A stretch of DNA of 64,000 nucleotides from Clostridium punense (GCF_017874425.1 NZ_JAGGLL010000001.1:215419-279418), one strand, 5' to 3'; shown: positions 17,684 through 27,468, counted from the stretch's first letter. Notes: generated by a model from the letters alone, not told the origin. Made by a program: numbers and translations.

Positions 17684-17746
17684 AATTATTCGCCCTATTT
17701 TGAAAATTATTCGCCCTATTTTGAAAATTATTCGCCAATATTTTAA
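17684..17746. promoter_or_regulatory. Three 21-bp tandem repeats, likely enhancer (UAS) for the activator
   Basis: Units begin at 17684, 17705 and 17726, each carrying AATTATTCGCC; the first two are identical and the third diverges at its end. The 21-bp period is two helical turns, so the sites face the same side of the DNA. They lie about 230-290 bp upstream of the -24 element, normal for sigma-54 enhancers. Binding by the neighbouring activator is inferred. Confidence 0.7.
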
Positions 17747-17800
17747 AATTCTTTTATATCTTATTATTTGATTTTTATATTAATTATATTATTTAATTGG

Positions 17801-19159
17801 TTAAAGATTATATTTCTTCAGTTTATATTGGAGATTCTGTCTAGATATCTTAAGCTCCTCTGCTGTTCTAGTAATATTCTCTCCATTTTTCTTATATATT
17901 TTCGTTATTACAGACCTTTCAATCTCTTCTAAATAATCATTTAAGGATAAATCACCAGTAAACTTACTATCATTATTCATATCTCCTACTATGGTAAATT
18001 TATTTTCAAAAAATTCTTTTGTTAGTATTTCTCCATCATCTACCATATTCATTGCTGCTTCGATAGTATTTTTAAGTTCTCTTATGTTTCCTGGCCAGTT
18101 ATACTGTTGAAACTTATCCCAAACCTCTTCACTAAGGTTTTTAACATTTTTTGATAAAAGTCTATTGTAATAACTTATAAAATATTCAGTGATCTCCTTA
18201 ATATCTTCTTTTCTTTCTCTTAGAGATGGGACATCAATTCTCATTACACTTAATCTGTAATAAAAATCCTTTCTAAGTTTTCCTTCTTTTATAAGATTTT
18301 CTGGCTCTTCATTTAAGGTAGCTATAACTCTTACGTCAATGTCAATGATTTTATTGCTTCCTACTGGTCTTATATATCCATCCTGAAGTACTCTTAAAAG
18401 CTTTGATTGAAGATAAGGTTCCATAGAGTTCACTTCATCCAATAATACAGTTCCTCTATGAGCTTCTTCAAAGAGTCCTTTTTTATTTTCGGCCCCAGTA
18501 AAGCCTCCCTTCACCGTTCCAAAGAGCATCCCCTCTAAGAGAGCACTAGGTATAGCAGCACAGTTTATAGCAATAAAGGGCTTGTCCTTACGAATTCCAT
18601 TGTAATGGATACTTTGAGCGAAGAGCTCCTTTCCTGATCCTGTTTCTCCATAAATTAATACAGAAGAATTTGAAAGGCTTGCTTTCACAGCTTTATTAAT
18701 TTCATTTCTTATTTTAGGGCTATTGCCAATAATATCTTTAAAGGTATAATTATTTTCTTTTTCTTTCATAGCACTTTCAAGCATGCATATTTTTTCATTT
18801 AGCTTTTTTAACTGAGTCATATCTCTTGCAATTTCAATGGCAGCTACAGTCTTATCCCCAATAATCACAGGAATTGTGGTGTTAATAGAGGTTATGTTCT
18901 TACCATGATTATTGCTATATTGTTGAACAACATCCTTAAATTCCTCTCCATTTTTAAGGGCATTCATCAGGGTAGAAGTTCCCTCCATCTCCTTTAGGTA
19001 TTCATAGACCTTTTTACCCAGAACCTCTTCTCTTTTTAACCCTTCCATTGTGGCCATGGACTTATTATAGTAAATAGTCTTTCCTTTGCTATCCACTACA
19101 TGAATACCTTCTTTTAAGTTATTGATAAGATTTTCCAAAATTCCTTCAATCTTATTCAT
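17801..19159 (-). CDS. Sigma-54-dependent transcriptional activator (PAS-AAA-Fis) of the ornithine operon
   Basis: 452 residues: PAS sensor domain (about 5-115), AAA+ domain (about 140-370) with Walker A GETGSGKE at 171-178 and Walker B VLLDEV at 238-243, and a Fis-type helix-turn-helix (about 410-450; GENITRTAEELKISRQNLQY). The sigma-54 contact loop reads GGFTGA instead of GAFTGA, and the preceding segment reads MLFGTVK rather than ELFGHEK, a notable deviation. The PAS domain probably senses a small ligand or redox state. Position and the adjacent promoter make control of ord-orr very likely. Confidence 0.92.
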   Translation of the reverse strand: MNKIEGILENLINNLKEGIHVVDSKGKTIYYNKSMATMEGLKREEVLGKKVYEYLKEMEGTSTLMNALKNGEEFKDVVQQYSNNHGKNITSINTTIPVIIGDKTVAAIEIARDMTQLKKLNEKICMLESAMKEKENNYTFKDIIGNSPKIRNEINKAVKASLSNSSVLIYGETGSGKELFAQSIHYNGIRKDKPFIAINCAAIPSALLEGMLFGTVKGGFTGAENKKGLFEEAHRGTVLLDEVNSMEPYLQSKLLRVLQDGYIRPVGSNKIIDIDVRVIATLNEEPENLIKEGKLRKDFYYRLSVMRIDVPSLRERKEDIKEITEYFISYYNRLLSKNVKNLSEEVWDKFQQYNWPGNIRELKNTIEAAMNMVDDGEILTKEFFENKFTIVGDMNNDSKFTGDLSLNDYLEEIERSVITKIYKKNGENITRTAEELKISRQNLQYKLKKYNL

Positions 19160-19190
19160 TTATATCCCCCATTTTTATAATGCCAATTTT

Positions 19191-19311
19191 AGACATCTTC
19201 AAAAAATAAATAAGTCAGTATGCTCGTCTATTTTGTGCTATACTGCGCCAAAAATTTCCTTGCCTAACTCAAAAACCCTTCACATCTTTGACTTATTTTT
19301 TACAGATGCCT
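19191..19311 (+). repeat. Long dispersed repeat, copy 1 (121 bp, internally deleted)
   Basis: The left end AGACATCTTCAAAAAATAAA and right end CAGATGCCT match the inverted ends of the other six copies (27469, 38217, 49503, 51601, 54546, 62835). The centre is shorter than in the 160-194-bp copies. There is no coding capacity. Confidence 0.85.
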
Positions 19312-19396
19312 CATACTCCAATTATAGTTATTTGAATCTAATTAATCAATGAATTCCTATGTATAAAATTATCTATGTCTTAGCTTTTATATTATG

Positions 19397-19452
19397 GGGA
19401 ATCAAAGTCAATACCTAACCTATAGATGGCTCCTACTGTGGCTCCTTTAAAG
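19397..19452 (+). repeat. Short dispersed repeat (GGGAAnCAAAG family), copy 1
   Basis: GGGAATCAAAG ... TGGCTCCTTTAAAG. It aligns over about 55 bp with 23991-24046 and with the reverse strand of 26126-26183 and 55389-55443. Confidence 0.6.
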
Positions 19453-19766
19453 TTTTTGCGAGATGAATTTACACCATAGGGAAATTGAACTCCCTATGTA
19501 AAACCCTGTAATATTATAAGTAAATCTTAATATTCTAACAGATTACATTTTCTCAAGTTTTTGATATATAATAACATTAGCACTGGCTTAATGTTTAAAA
19601 TAACATGTTAGTACTTTAAATATTACGCCTAAAAGCTTTTACTTTCCCCTGCTATAGACTATTTAATAAATTTGAATAGTTATATAAACAAGACTTAAAG
19701 CTAAATTTTGTATCCTTATATAAACTTCGAATTAAAATTGCTATATATATTATAGGAGGATTTTTC

Positions 19767-20534
19767 ATGTATAATGATGAAATTGTTCACATAGCCGCAG
19801 AGGCAGGAAAAATAATGCTTGAAAATGGTGGAGAAACTTATAGGGTTGAACAAACTATTTCTATGATTTGTAATGCTTATAATATAAAATCTACAGAAAG
19901 CTTTGTTACTCCTACCGTAGTAATGATTTCAATTACTAACCAAATGGGAGAAACCACCACTGTTATCAGAAGAATAACCTCAAGAACTGTAAATTTAGAA
20001 AAGATATCTGCAATTAATAATCTTTCAAGATCTTTATATTCAAGCCCTCTTTTAATGAAAGACTTAAAGGATGAGGTAAAGAAAATAGAAAGCCAACAAA
20101 GATATAGTGAAAAGGTTTCTGTTTTTGCTGCTGGAATTACCACTGCTTTCTTTTCCTTACTGTTTGGTGGCAATATTAGAGACTTTTTCATTGCTTTTAT
20201 TGCTGGAATCTTAATTACTCTTTTAAGTAATTTTTTAAACAAATTGGATGTTAATGGTTTCTTTATTAACGTGCTTGGTGGCGCACTAGCAGCTCTTATA
20301 GCATTAGTTTTTAGTTCCTTATTCCCCGGATTCAATGTGGATAAAATTATAATTGGTTCCATAATGCTTTTAGTGCCAGGCCTTGCTATTACTAACGGCA
20401 TAAGAGATACCATAGCTGGAGATTTATTATCTGGATTATCTCGTTCTTTAGAAGCTCTTATGATTGCTGCAGCCATTGCGGCTGGCACAGGTATTGTATT
20501 TAAAATTTGGATATACATCTTTGGGGGTGTTTAA
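19767..20534 (+). CDS. Threonine/serine exporter family, large subunit (ThrE N-terminal half)
   Basis: 255 residues. The soluble N-terminal domain (1-110) has the DUF1212 signature AGKIMLENGGETYRVEQT. It is followed by about five membrane segments (from residue 115) and the conserved LVPGLAITNGIRDTIAGDLLSG. In split systems this half works with the small ThrE_2 protein, which follows 2 bp later. AGGAGG precedes ATG 19767. Export of threonine or serine is the family expectation; substrate is not tested. Confidence 0.88.
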   Translation: MYNDEIVHIAAEAGKIMLENGGETYRVEQTISMICNAYNIKSTESFVTPTVVMISITNQMGETTTVIRRITSRTVNLEKISAINNLSRSLYSSPLLMKDLKDEVKKIESQQRYSEKVSVFAAGITTAFFSLLFGGNIRDFFIAFIAGILITLLSNFLNKLDVNGFFINVLGGALAALIALVFSSLFPGFNVDKIIIGSIMLLVPGLAITNGIRDTIAGDLLSGLSRSLEALMIAAAIAAGTGIVFKIWIYIFGGV

Positions 20535-20536
20535 TT

Positions 20537-20986
20537 ATGATAAGTGTTCTATATGCTTTTATTAGTTCCTTAGGGTTTGGAATTTTATTTAACGTACGAG
20601 GAAAAAACTTAATTATAGCCTCTATTGGTGGCGGTGTTGGATGGCTTTTTTATCTTTTAACTAAAAACTCTACTGGCTCTGAAATTGTATCATTGTTTGT
20701 AGGTTCTTTAGTAATAAGTATATACTCAGAAATATTTGCAAGAGTTATGAAAAATCCTGTAACTATTTTCTTAATATGCGCTCTCATTCCACTGGTTCCT
20801 GGAGGAAGTATGTACTACACTACCTTCGAGGCGGTGCAAGGAAACATAGATAAATCCATTGTACTAGGAATTCAGACACTTTTTAATGCAGCCTCCATTG
20901 CTGTTGGAATAATTCTAATTTCAACTATAAGTAGAATTATCAATAGATTAAAGTTTAATAAATTACAGAAACTAGGAAAAAGGTAG
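20537..20986 (+). CDS. Threonine/serine exporter family, small subunit (ThrE_2)
   Basis: 149 residues from ATG 20537 behind GGGGGTG; a longer frame reading back into the upstream gene is not needed. Four to five hydrophobic segments and the conserved block ALIPLVPGGSMYYTTFE identify the C-terminal half of ThrE (DUF3815). It forms a two-gene operon with the preceding large subunit and ends inside a strong terminator. Confidence 0.87.
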   Translation: MISVLYAFISSLGFGILFNVRGKNLIIASIGGGVGWLFYLLTKNSTGSEIVSLFVGSLVISIYSEIFARVMKNPVTIFLICALIPLVPGGSMYYTTFEAVQGNIDKSIVLGIQTLFNAASIAVGIILISTISRIINRLKFNKLQKLGKR

Positions 20987-21030
20987 GAACCTAGCAAGAT
21001 ACTTAAATCTTGCAAGGGTTCCTTTTCTTT
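20985..21030 (+). terminator. Terminator of the thrE-like operon
   Basis: AGGAACC-x-GCAAGAT pairs with ATCTTGC-x-GGTTCCT and is followed by TTTTCTTTCT. The stem begins at the stop codon. Confidence 0.88.
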
Positions 21031-21714
21031 CTACTTTTAAACTTTAAGTTTTCTACGCTTTATTTTTCTTAGTGAAGTTTAATTTGCTTATCTCAAAAAA
21101 ATCTTAAGTTAACTAAACTAGTAGTAATATATAGGTTAAATCTTGGATTTCCTTCCTTTTGTATAATAAATGACTCTGATGGTCACAAATAGTTAACAAT
21201 AAGTTCTTTATTTTAGTAGTATTATTTCTTGCAATACACCTTTAAACAGTTATTACATGTTTATTTTTTAACTTCTTTCTTTTGAGCTGTAAGTTTGCAG
21301 AATTATCAAAATAATTTTGTTGCAAAATCTCTCTGATTAAAATTTAAAATTAAATATATTAAATTTTTTTTTGTACTACTTATTTTTATTCTGATTTTCC
21401 TTCATTTGAAACCTAAGAGTTTTTTTATTCAGTTACAATAAATTTACTTTTTCGTCATGAAGCTATATTTGCATATAAGCTTATAATTATTATATATATG
21501 TTTTAAATTTGATACTATTTTTCACCTTTATTTGTAAAGTAATTTCATAACTTATTTATCAAGAGTGCTTAAAATAAACAAAAGCTAGGGAATATAAATT
21601 CTCCTAGCTTTCATGTTTAATTTATAAAGAATGGGAGTTAACATTTAAGTGCAAGAAAGCAACTTCAATAACTAATACTTTTAAAAAAAATTATTAAACT
21701 TAAGATTTTTTCTT
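20987..21714. other. Convergent gap, two terminators only
   Basis: Between a plus- and a minus-strand gene. Apart from the two terminators at its ends the sequence is AT-rich and I see no gene or RNA. Confidence 0.5.
21571..21611 (-). terminator. Terminator of the XRE-TPR gene
   Basis: A 9-bp stem, AAAGCTAGG with CCTAGCTTT, followed on the minus strand by TGTTTATTTT. Confidence 0.8.
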
Positions 21715-23016
21715 TTAGCTTTCTAAAATAAAGGTTAATAGGTTATCTATACTTTCCCTATCTTCAACACTGTTATAATACTTAATTAGCTTAGCTATAT
21801 TTATATTATTTTTAGCTATTAACCCATGGGAAATAAGTTCCAATACATTATTCTTAAAGTCATCAATATTCTCTGAATTATTTTCAATTAAAAGAAGATT
21901 AAAATATTCATCTAGTGCTTTATCTAACACATGGGAATCTCTTTGTTTTTTGCATAAGCTTATTACTTTATCATAGCATTCTTTTGCTTTATCTATATCC
22001 TGCAATAGCACTAAAGCTGCTCCAATTTGAGTATATATCCTAGGGCTATTAGGATTATTATCTAAATCCTCATATTTATTAATTTCACCTGTAATTTTCT
22101 TTAAATACACCTTTATATTTTTATAATCTTTAAGAGCTGAGTAAATATCTAGCATATTAGTTAAAGTTGTTATCTTTTTCTCTAAATCACTATCTTTAAC
22201 TTGTTCTAACAAGGTTTTACTTAGCTTTATGGCACTATTAAATTCTTTTATTTGTCTAAGACAATGAACTCTAAGCATGTTAACTTCAAAAAGTTCTTCT
22301 ACACTTTGCTTTGAAAATATATTTATGATATTTTCAGTTTCTTCTATTGCCTTATGATACTCCTTAAGATGCACATAAGCTAGTATATTGTTCAAAAGTA
22401 GCTTACGTTTTAAATCCTTTGATAAATGTTCCTCATATCTTAATGCAAAGCTGTTGAAATGAAGAGTTTCTTCGTATTTCATAAGCTTTAAGCACAGTAC
22501 ACCTATTTTTTCACTAACCTTAATTAAAGCTATGGTTTCATCTATACTAGCTGCATTTTCTAAAGCCTTAATGTAGTAGGTGTAGCTTTTATCATAGGAT
22601 CTTTGCTTATTGTAAATATCACCAATTTTTTCATATAAAGCTAAATTCTTTTCTGCCTCTCCATATTTCATACAGAAAAACTCTATATGATCTATCTCTT
22701 CTATGAGACTTTGGGAAAATTCATTTTCATTTGTTGATAAAAATTCAATATACTCATCTGCAATTTTATTTGATTGCTGACTAACATCCTCCAATAAGTA
22801 GCTTGCCTCCACAGAGAATTCTATTCCTCGCTCCTTACAGATTCTGTTTATATTATCTGCTATTATTTGTGCCACGTTAGGTGTAAGATTAGTCTTATTG
22901 TTTTCAATTATACTTATAAGTTCTCTTGTTATTTCCCCACCAGTAATATCTTGTTGTCTGATTTTAAAGCTTTTTCTTATTCTTTTTATTTTTTCTCCTT
23001 GTGATAAAATCTCCAT
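21715..23016 (-). CDS. XRE-family regulator with TPR repeats
   Basis: 433 residues. Residues 5-60 are a helix-turn-helix of the XRE/Cro type (GEKIKRIRKSFKIRQQDITG ... ELISIIENNKT). The remainder is an array of tetratricopeptide-like helices (for example GDIYNKQRSYDKSYTYYIKA), giving the overall plan of RRNPP-type regulators (Rap/PlcR/PrgX-like), some of which bind secreted peptides. I found no convincing signal-peptide gene next to it, so peptide control is only a possibility. AGGAG precedes ATG 23016. The target genes are unknown. Confidence 0.75.
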   Translation of the reverse strand: MEILSQGEKIKRIRKSFKIRQQDITGGEITRELISIIENNKTNLTPNVAQIIADNINRICKERGIEFSVEASYLLEDVSQQSNKIADEYIEFLSTNENEFSQSLIEEIDHIEFFCMKYGEAEKNLALYEKIGDIYNKQRSYDKSYTYYIKALENAASIDETIALIKVSEKIGVLCLKLMKYEETLHFNSFALRYEEHLSKDLKRKLLLNNILAYVHLKEYHKAIEETENIINIFSKQSVEELFEVNMLRVHCLRQIKEFNSAIKLSKTLLEQVKDSDLEKKITTLTNMLDIYSALKDYKNIKVYLKKITGEINKYEDLDNNPNSPRIYTQIGAALVLLQDIDKAKECYDKVISLCKKQRDSHVLDKALDEYFNLLLIENNSENIDDFKNNVLELISHGLIAKNNINIAKLIKYYNSVEDRESIDNLLTFILES

Positions 23017-23531
23017 AACTTATTCTCCTCATCTAAAAACCTTAGTATAAATTTAATACCTACACAACCTTCAAACAAAACCCCAATATAAGCAGTTATT
23101 TTTCTTTACTGCACCCCTAAATGAAACTCTTAAACCTGAAAACTAATTTATCTAACTAATTCTTTATAATTTTACCATTGAGTAACTTAACTAATTTACG
23201 ACTAATTTAAGTTATTGTAAAATTATACTAGTAATCATATTTATATTATACTATTTTTCAAAAAAAAATAAAGTATAATTATAAAAGGTTTTCCAATAAT
23301 CAGAAAAGTTTTTTCTTACAGAATTTAATATAATGAATTTTTACCTTTGGACCTATTATATAGTTCTATATCTAATCTAATTAATTTCTTTAACAACTAG
23401 ATTATATAATTTAATTACAAAATTTTATATATGTATTTTTTATAAGCTTCCTTCTAAGGAACCCCTTTAAATTTAATGCAATACGAATATAACTTTAATT
23501 TTTACGACTATTTGTTTTTTTGTAAAAATAA

Positions 23532-23597
23532 ATACCACTCCAAAGAGTGGTATATTTTTTCATAATGAGAGTTAGCAAGAATTCACTTGCTAACTCT
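23532..23597 (-). terminator. Double hairpin terminator behind 6S RNA
   Basis: A 12-bp perfect stem (23568-23597) is followed by a 9-bp stem (23532-23553) and a U-rich run on the minus strand. Confidence 0.8.
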
Positions 23598-23614
23598 ATT
23601 ATTTAAAGTAAAAT

Positions 23615-23824
23615 CTTTAATATAAACCGCTGTGCCGTTTATGCTGGTATATTTGAACCCGTTCTCCCACGGGTGGATTCCGCCTTTTTACTTCTGGTAC
23701 CCATCAGTTAATATTAATAATAAGTGACAGGTCTACACTTCATAAAAAGAACTTCTTCCAATTAAATCACTGTTGGCTCAACATAGACCAGTTCCGCGCA
23801 CACAGCAGATCATTTCTAACTTGT
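23615..23824 (-). ncRNA. ssrS: 6S RNA
   Basis: The minus strand encodes a roughly 200-nt RNA whose ends pair (CTGCTGTG near 23806 with CACAGCGG near 23630). Two 6S landmarks are present in the expected order: TTGAGCCAACA in the 5' half and GGGTTCAAATATACC followed by GGCACAGCGG at the 3' end, comparable to CCUGAGCCGAU and GGGUUCAAGGGUUAC in the E. coli RNA. It has its own promoter and terminator. 6S RNA mimics an open promoter and sequesters RNA polymerase in stationary phase. Proximity to aspS fits other Firmicutes. Exact ends are estimated. Confidence 0.85.
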
Positions 23825-23830
23825 AACTAC

Positions 23831-23859
23831 ATTATATAATAATTTTAGCGTAATTGCAA
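23831..23859 (-). promoter_or_regulatory. Sigma-A promoter of 6S RNA
   Basis: TTGCAA (23854-23859) and TATAAT (23831-23836) are separated by exactly 17 bp on the minus strand, placing the start near 23824. Confidence 0.8.
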
Positions 23860-23990
23860 ATAGAATTAAAACTTTTTATTAAAGATTTTACAATAATAGT
23901 ATATCCCCTGTAGTGGATATTATTCTTTTTAAAATTTGGCTATTTTTCTATATTTATCAATCTAATTACAATGTATTTTATTAGTAAATG

Positions 23991-24046
23991 AGAAACCAAA
24001 GTCATGACTTAACCTACACATAAACCCCGCCTTGGCTCCTCTAAAA
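23991..24046 (+). repeat. Short dispersed repeat (GGGAAnCAAAG family), copy 2
   Basis: AGAAACCAAAGTCATGACTT ... TGGCTCCTCTAAAA, clearly alignable to 19397-19452. Confidence 0.55.
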
Positions 24047-24088
24047 TTGCTAGACACCGAATCAAAAATACTTTTCCCATAGAAATCT

Positions 24089-24143
24089 AAAAGGAACTAA
24101 AACCAAGAGTAAGTTTATCACTTATTAGGCTTTAGTTCCCTTT
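24089..24143 (-). terminator. Terminator of aspS, related to the short repeat family
   Basis: AAAGGGAACTAAA pairs with TTTAGTTCCTTTT (one mismatch). It lies 27 bp beyond the aspS stop and begins with the same GGGAAnnAAAG pattern as the short repeats. Confidence 0.7.
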
Positions 24144-24169
24144 ATAATTTCAAAGCTACTATATTAAAA

Positions 24170-25951
24170 TTAGCTGTTTTTTGCTATACCTATACCAAGT
24201 TCTTTAAGTTGTTTTTCTTCAACCACATTTGGTGCTTCACTCATTGGGCAGTATGCATTTTGGTTCTTAGGGAAAGCAATAACATCTTTAATGTTATCTG
24301 TTCCAGCTAGGAACATTATCATTCTGTCTAAACCATAAGCTAATCCTCCATGTGGTGGTGGACCATATTTGAAGGCTTCTAATAAGAATCCAAATCTCTC
24401 CCAAGCACTTTCTTGAGTAAATCCAAGTAAACTAAACATTTTTTCTTGAAGCTTAGTATCGTGGATTCTTATACTTCCTCCACCTAATTCCTCACCATTT
24501 AGTACAATGTCATAAGCCTTTGCTCTAACTCTCTTAGGATCAGTATCTAGGTACTGTAAATCCTCATCCATTGGTGCTGTGAATGGATGGTGAAGAGCAA
24601 CATATCTTTGTTCTTCTTCATCGTACTCAAGAAGTGGGAATTCTGTTATCCATACAAAATTAAACTCTTTGTTGTTTTCTAAAATTCCTAACTCTTTTGC
24701 AAGCTCTAATCTTAATGCTCCTAAGGATTGTAATACTACGCTATCCATATCAGCCACAATTAAGATTAAATCTCCTGGTTTTGCTCCAGCAGCTTCAATT
24801 ATTTTATTCATTCCTTCTTCATCAAAGAATTTAGAAATTGGAGATTTTATTTCCCCCTCTTTATAAGCTATCCAAGCAAGACCTTTAGCTTTATAAGTTT
24901 TTACGAACTCTCCAAGCTTATCAAGCTTCTTTCTTCCCATATCCGCTGAGTTTTCAGCTACTATAGCTCTTACTGATCCGCCATTTTCTATGGCATTTTT
25001 AAACACTGCAAACTCTGTGCCTCTAACTGCTTCAGTAATATTTTTTATCTCCATACCAAATCTTAAATCTGGTTTGTCACTACCGTATTTATCCATAGCT
25101 TCTGCATAAGGCATTCTTCTTATTGGAAGATTAACCTCAACATCGCCCACTTCTTTAAAAACTCTTTTGATTAAGCCTTCATTTAATGCTATAACATCAT
25201 CAAGTTCTACAAAGCTCATCTCTAAGTCTATCTGTGTAAATTCTGGCTGTCTATTTGCTCTTAAATCCTCATCTCTAAAACATTTTACAATTTGGAAATA
25301 TCTATCAAAACCAGATACCATTAATAATTGCTTAAATATTTGAGGTGATTGTGGAAGAGCATAAAACATTCCAGGATAGTTTCTGCTTGGAACTAAATAA
25401 TCTCTAGCTCCTTCTGGAGTACTCTTTGTAAGCATTGGAGTCTCCATTTCTAAGAAACCATTTTCATCTAGATAATCTCTAACTACTTTAGCAGCCTTAT
25501 GTCTTATCATAAGGATTTTTTGCATATCTGGTCTTCTAAGATCAAGATAGCGATACTTTAATCTTATATTTTCTGATGCATCTAAATCCTCTTTTATGTA
25601 TATTGGAGGAGTTTCAGATTCAGAAAGTATTTTAATACTTTCTCCTTTAAGTTCAACCATTCCTGTAGGTAAATTAGCGTTTGGTGCTTCTCTTTTTATT
25701 ATTTCACCAGTAACTGCAATACAGTATTCTGATTTAGCTAGGTCAGCTTTTTCAAAAGCCTCCTTATTTATTTCTTCTCCAAATACCACTTGTAAAAGTC
25801 CAGTTCTATCTCTTAAATCGATAAAAACTAAACTTCCTAAATTCCTTTTTCTTTGAACCCAACCCATTACAGTAACCTTTTGTCCTACATGACTTTCTCT
25901 AAGTTCACCGCACATTTGGTTTCTTTTAAGTCCGTTTAGTGACTCACCCAT
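24170..25951 (-). CDS. aspS: Aspartyl-tRNA synthetase
   Basis: 593 residues, the normal length of the bacterial-type enzyme. An N-terminal OB-fold anticodon-binding domain (VTVMGWVQRKRNLGSLVFID) is followed by the class II catalytic core with motif 2 (FRDEDLRANRQPEFTQIDLEM), an inserted GAD domain, and motif 3 (GGLAYGLDRMIM). It charges tRNA-Asp. GGGAGG precedes ATG 25951. Downstream on the same strand is 6S RNA; upstream is hisS. Confidence 0.97.
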   Translation of the reverse strand: MGESLNGLKRNQMCGELRESHVGQKVTVMGWVQRKRNLGSLVFIDLRDRTGLLQVVFGEEINKEAFEKADLAKSEYCIAVTGEIIKREAPNANLPTGMVELKGESIKILSESETPPIYIKEDLDASENIRLKYRYLDLRRPDMQKILMIRHKAAKVVRDYLDENGFLEMETPMLTKSTPEGARDYLVPSRNYPGMFYALPQSPQIFKQLLMVSGFDRYFQIVKCFRDEDLRANRQPEFTQIDLEMSFVELDDVIALNEGLIKRVFKEVGDVEVNLPIRRMPYAEAMDKYGSDKPDLRFGMEIKNITEAVRGTEFAVFKNAIENGGSVRAIVAENSADMGRKKLDKLGEFVKTYKAKGLAWIAYKEGEIKSPISKFFDEEGMNKIIEAAGAKPGDLILIVADMDSVVLQSLGALRLELAKELGILENNKEFNFVWITEFPLLEYDEEEQRYVALHHPFTAPMDEDLQYLDTDPKRVRAKAYDIVLNGEELGGGSIRIHDTKLQEKMFSLLGFTQESAWERFGFLLEAFKYGPPPHGGLAYGLDRMIMFLAGTDNIKDVIAFPKNQNAYCPMSEAPNVVEEKQLKELGIGIAKNS

Positions 25952-26125
25952 TAATACTTCCTCCCTTTATGCTTCCTTAATTACATTCTTCTTTTAAATT
26001 TCTCTGTGTAATTAATAAAACCTATTATATATTTAACTATTATTTATAGTATAAAATCAGTATTCTACAGGGTTCCATGATGAAATTTAAAATTATCCAT
26101 GATAAATAAAATTCATCTTCATAAA

Positions 26126-26183
26126 CCCTTAAGGAAACCAGAATAGGACTCCTCTATAAGTTAAGTTTCAACTCTGATTCCCT
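26126..26183 (-). repeat. Short dispersed repeat, copy 3, in terminator position behind hisS
   Basis: The minus strand begins AGGGAATCAGAG and ends TCTGGTTTCCTTAAGGG, with imperfectly complementary ends. It starts 12 bp after the hisS stop, so it may act as its terminator. Confidence 0.55.
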
Positions 26184-26194
26184 ATAATTTAGAA

Positions 26195-27445
26195 CTAACT
26201 TTTGATTAGGTTTGCTATGGCTTCTAAATTATCCAAAGAAACCTCTATAGTTTCTCCATCACTCATTCTTTTCATCTTAGCTAATCTATTTTTCACTTCA
26301 TCTTCTCCAAGAACCATAGTGTAACTTGCTGAAATTTTATTGGCAAACTTCATTTGAGCCTTTACACTTCTAGCCATGTGATCACATTCACACTTAATCC
26401 CTTTATTTCTTAATCCGTGAATAACCTTTATAGCCTCAATCTTACCTTCAGCTCCCATGGAACCCACATATAAATCCATGTAAGTTTCTTCTGGTATATT
26501 TATTCCCTTTTCTTCTAAGGTTAGGAGTAATCTTTCCATTCCCATACCAAAACCTATAGCTGGCATTGATGGACCACCTATTTCTTCGATTAGGTTGTCA
26601 TATCTTCCGCCACCACAAAGAGTAAAACCATTATCCATGATTTCAAATATGGTCTTACTGTAATAATCTAGACCTCTAACTACTTGAGGATTTACTACAT
26701 AATCTATTCCCATAGCTGTTAAGTAAGTTTTTAGGCTTTCAAAGTGTTCACTACATTCTTCGCATATATAATCTAAAATTATTGGTGCTCCTTTAACCAC
26801 TTCTTTGCAGCTATCAACCTTACAGTCTAACACTCTTAAAGGGTTTTTATCTAATCTTGTTAAACAAGTTGAGCATAAGTGCTCTTTTTTACTACCTAAA
26901 AACTCAATTAATGCTTCATTATATTTTTTCCTGCAGGTTGGGCATCCAATGCTATTAATATTAAGCTCTATACCTTCTACACCCATTCTGTTATAAACAT
27001 CCATTACAATGCTTATAACCTCAGCATCAACTGAAGGCTCCTTTGAACCAAAAACCTCCACTCCGAACTGGTGATGTTGCCTTAATCTACCCTTTTGCAT
27101 TTTTTCATATCTAAAAGCAGGAGTAAAGTAGTACATCTTAGTTGGTTGAGCTTCACTATAAAGTGTATTTTCTACAAAGGCTCTAACTGCTGGTGCTGTT
27201 CCTTCAGGTTTTAAAGTGATGCTTCTGCCACCCTTATCTTCAAAGGTATACATTTCTTTTTGAACCACGTCTGTAGTTTCCCCTACACCTCTTTTAAATA
27301 AGTCTGTATGTTCAAACATAGGAGTCCTTATTTCTCTACAACCATAAGCAGCCGCAATTTCTCTCATAACTTTCTCAATAAAATGCCACTTGTACACACT
27401 TCCTGGTAAAATATCTTTTGTACCTTTAGGCGCTTTAAATTCCAT
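26195..27445 (-). CDS. hisS: Histidyl-tRNA synthetase
   Basis: 416 residues, class II. Motif 1 region [11 protein letters not shown], motif 2 [20 protein letters not shown], histidine-A motif [13 protein letters not shown] and motif 3 [13 protein letters not shown] are all visible, as is the C-terminal anticodon-binding domain. It charges tRNA-His. A long dispersed repeat copy lies directly upstream (27469-27645), and aspS follows downstream, the usual Firmicutes pairing. AAGGAGG precedes ATG 27445. Confidence 0.97.
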   Translation of the reverse strand: MEFKAPKGTKDILPGSVYKWHFIEKVMREIAAAYGCREIRTPMFEHTDLFKRGVGETTDVVQKEMYTFEDKGGRSITLKPEGTAPAVRAFVENTLYSEAQPTKMYYFTPAFRYEKMQKGRLRQHHQFGVEVFGSKEPSVDAEVISIVMDVYNRMGVEGIELNINSIGCPTCRKKYNEALIEFLGSKKEHLCSTCLTRLDKNPLRVLDCKVDSCKEVVKGAPIILDYICEECSEHFESLKTYLTAMGIDYVVNPQVVRGLDYYSKTIFEIMDNGFTLCGGGRYDNLIEEIGGPSMPAIGFGMGMERLLLTLEEKGINIPEETYMDLYVGSMGAEGKIEAIKVIHGLRNKGIKCECDHMARSVKAQMKFANKISASYTMVLGEDEVKNRLAKMKRMSDGETIEVSLDNLEAIANLIKS

Positions 27446-27468
27446 AAAAATTCCTCCTTGTTATTTTG

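Larger units (their letters stand above)
17390..17800. other. Regulatory gap between ordR-type gene and ord
   Basis: This 411-bp stretch holds, in transcription order on the minus strand, three 21-bp tandem repeats (17684-17746), the terminator of the activator gene (17612-17652) and the sigma-54 promoter of ord (17438-17454). Confidence 0.75.
19160..19766. other. Gap with two dispersed repeats
   Basis: It contains a shortened copy of the long dispersed repeat (19191-19311), a copy of the short GGGAAnCAAAG repeat (19397-19452) and a small palindrome at 19475-19498. No gene is seen. Confidence 0.6.
23017..24169. other. 1.15-kb gap holding 6S RNA
   Basis: 23017-23530 is AT-rich with nothing recognised. 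23532-23859 is the 6S RNA unit, 23991-24046 a short repeat, and 24089-24143 the aspS terminator. Confidence 0.7.

Noticed and set aside
17684..17746. Short CRISPR array
   Set aside because: The 21-bp units are directly adjacent without spacers, and no cas gene is present.
21614..21714. Peptide pheromone gene for the XRE-TPR regulator
   Set aside because: No short frame with a start codon and binding site was found downstream of the regulator.
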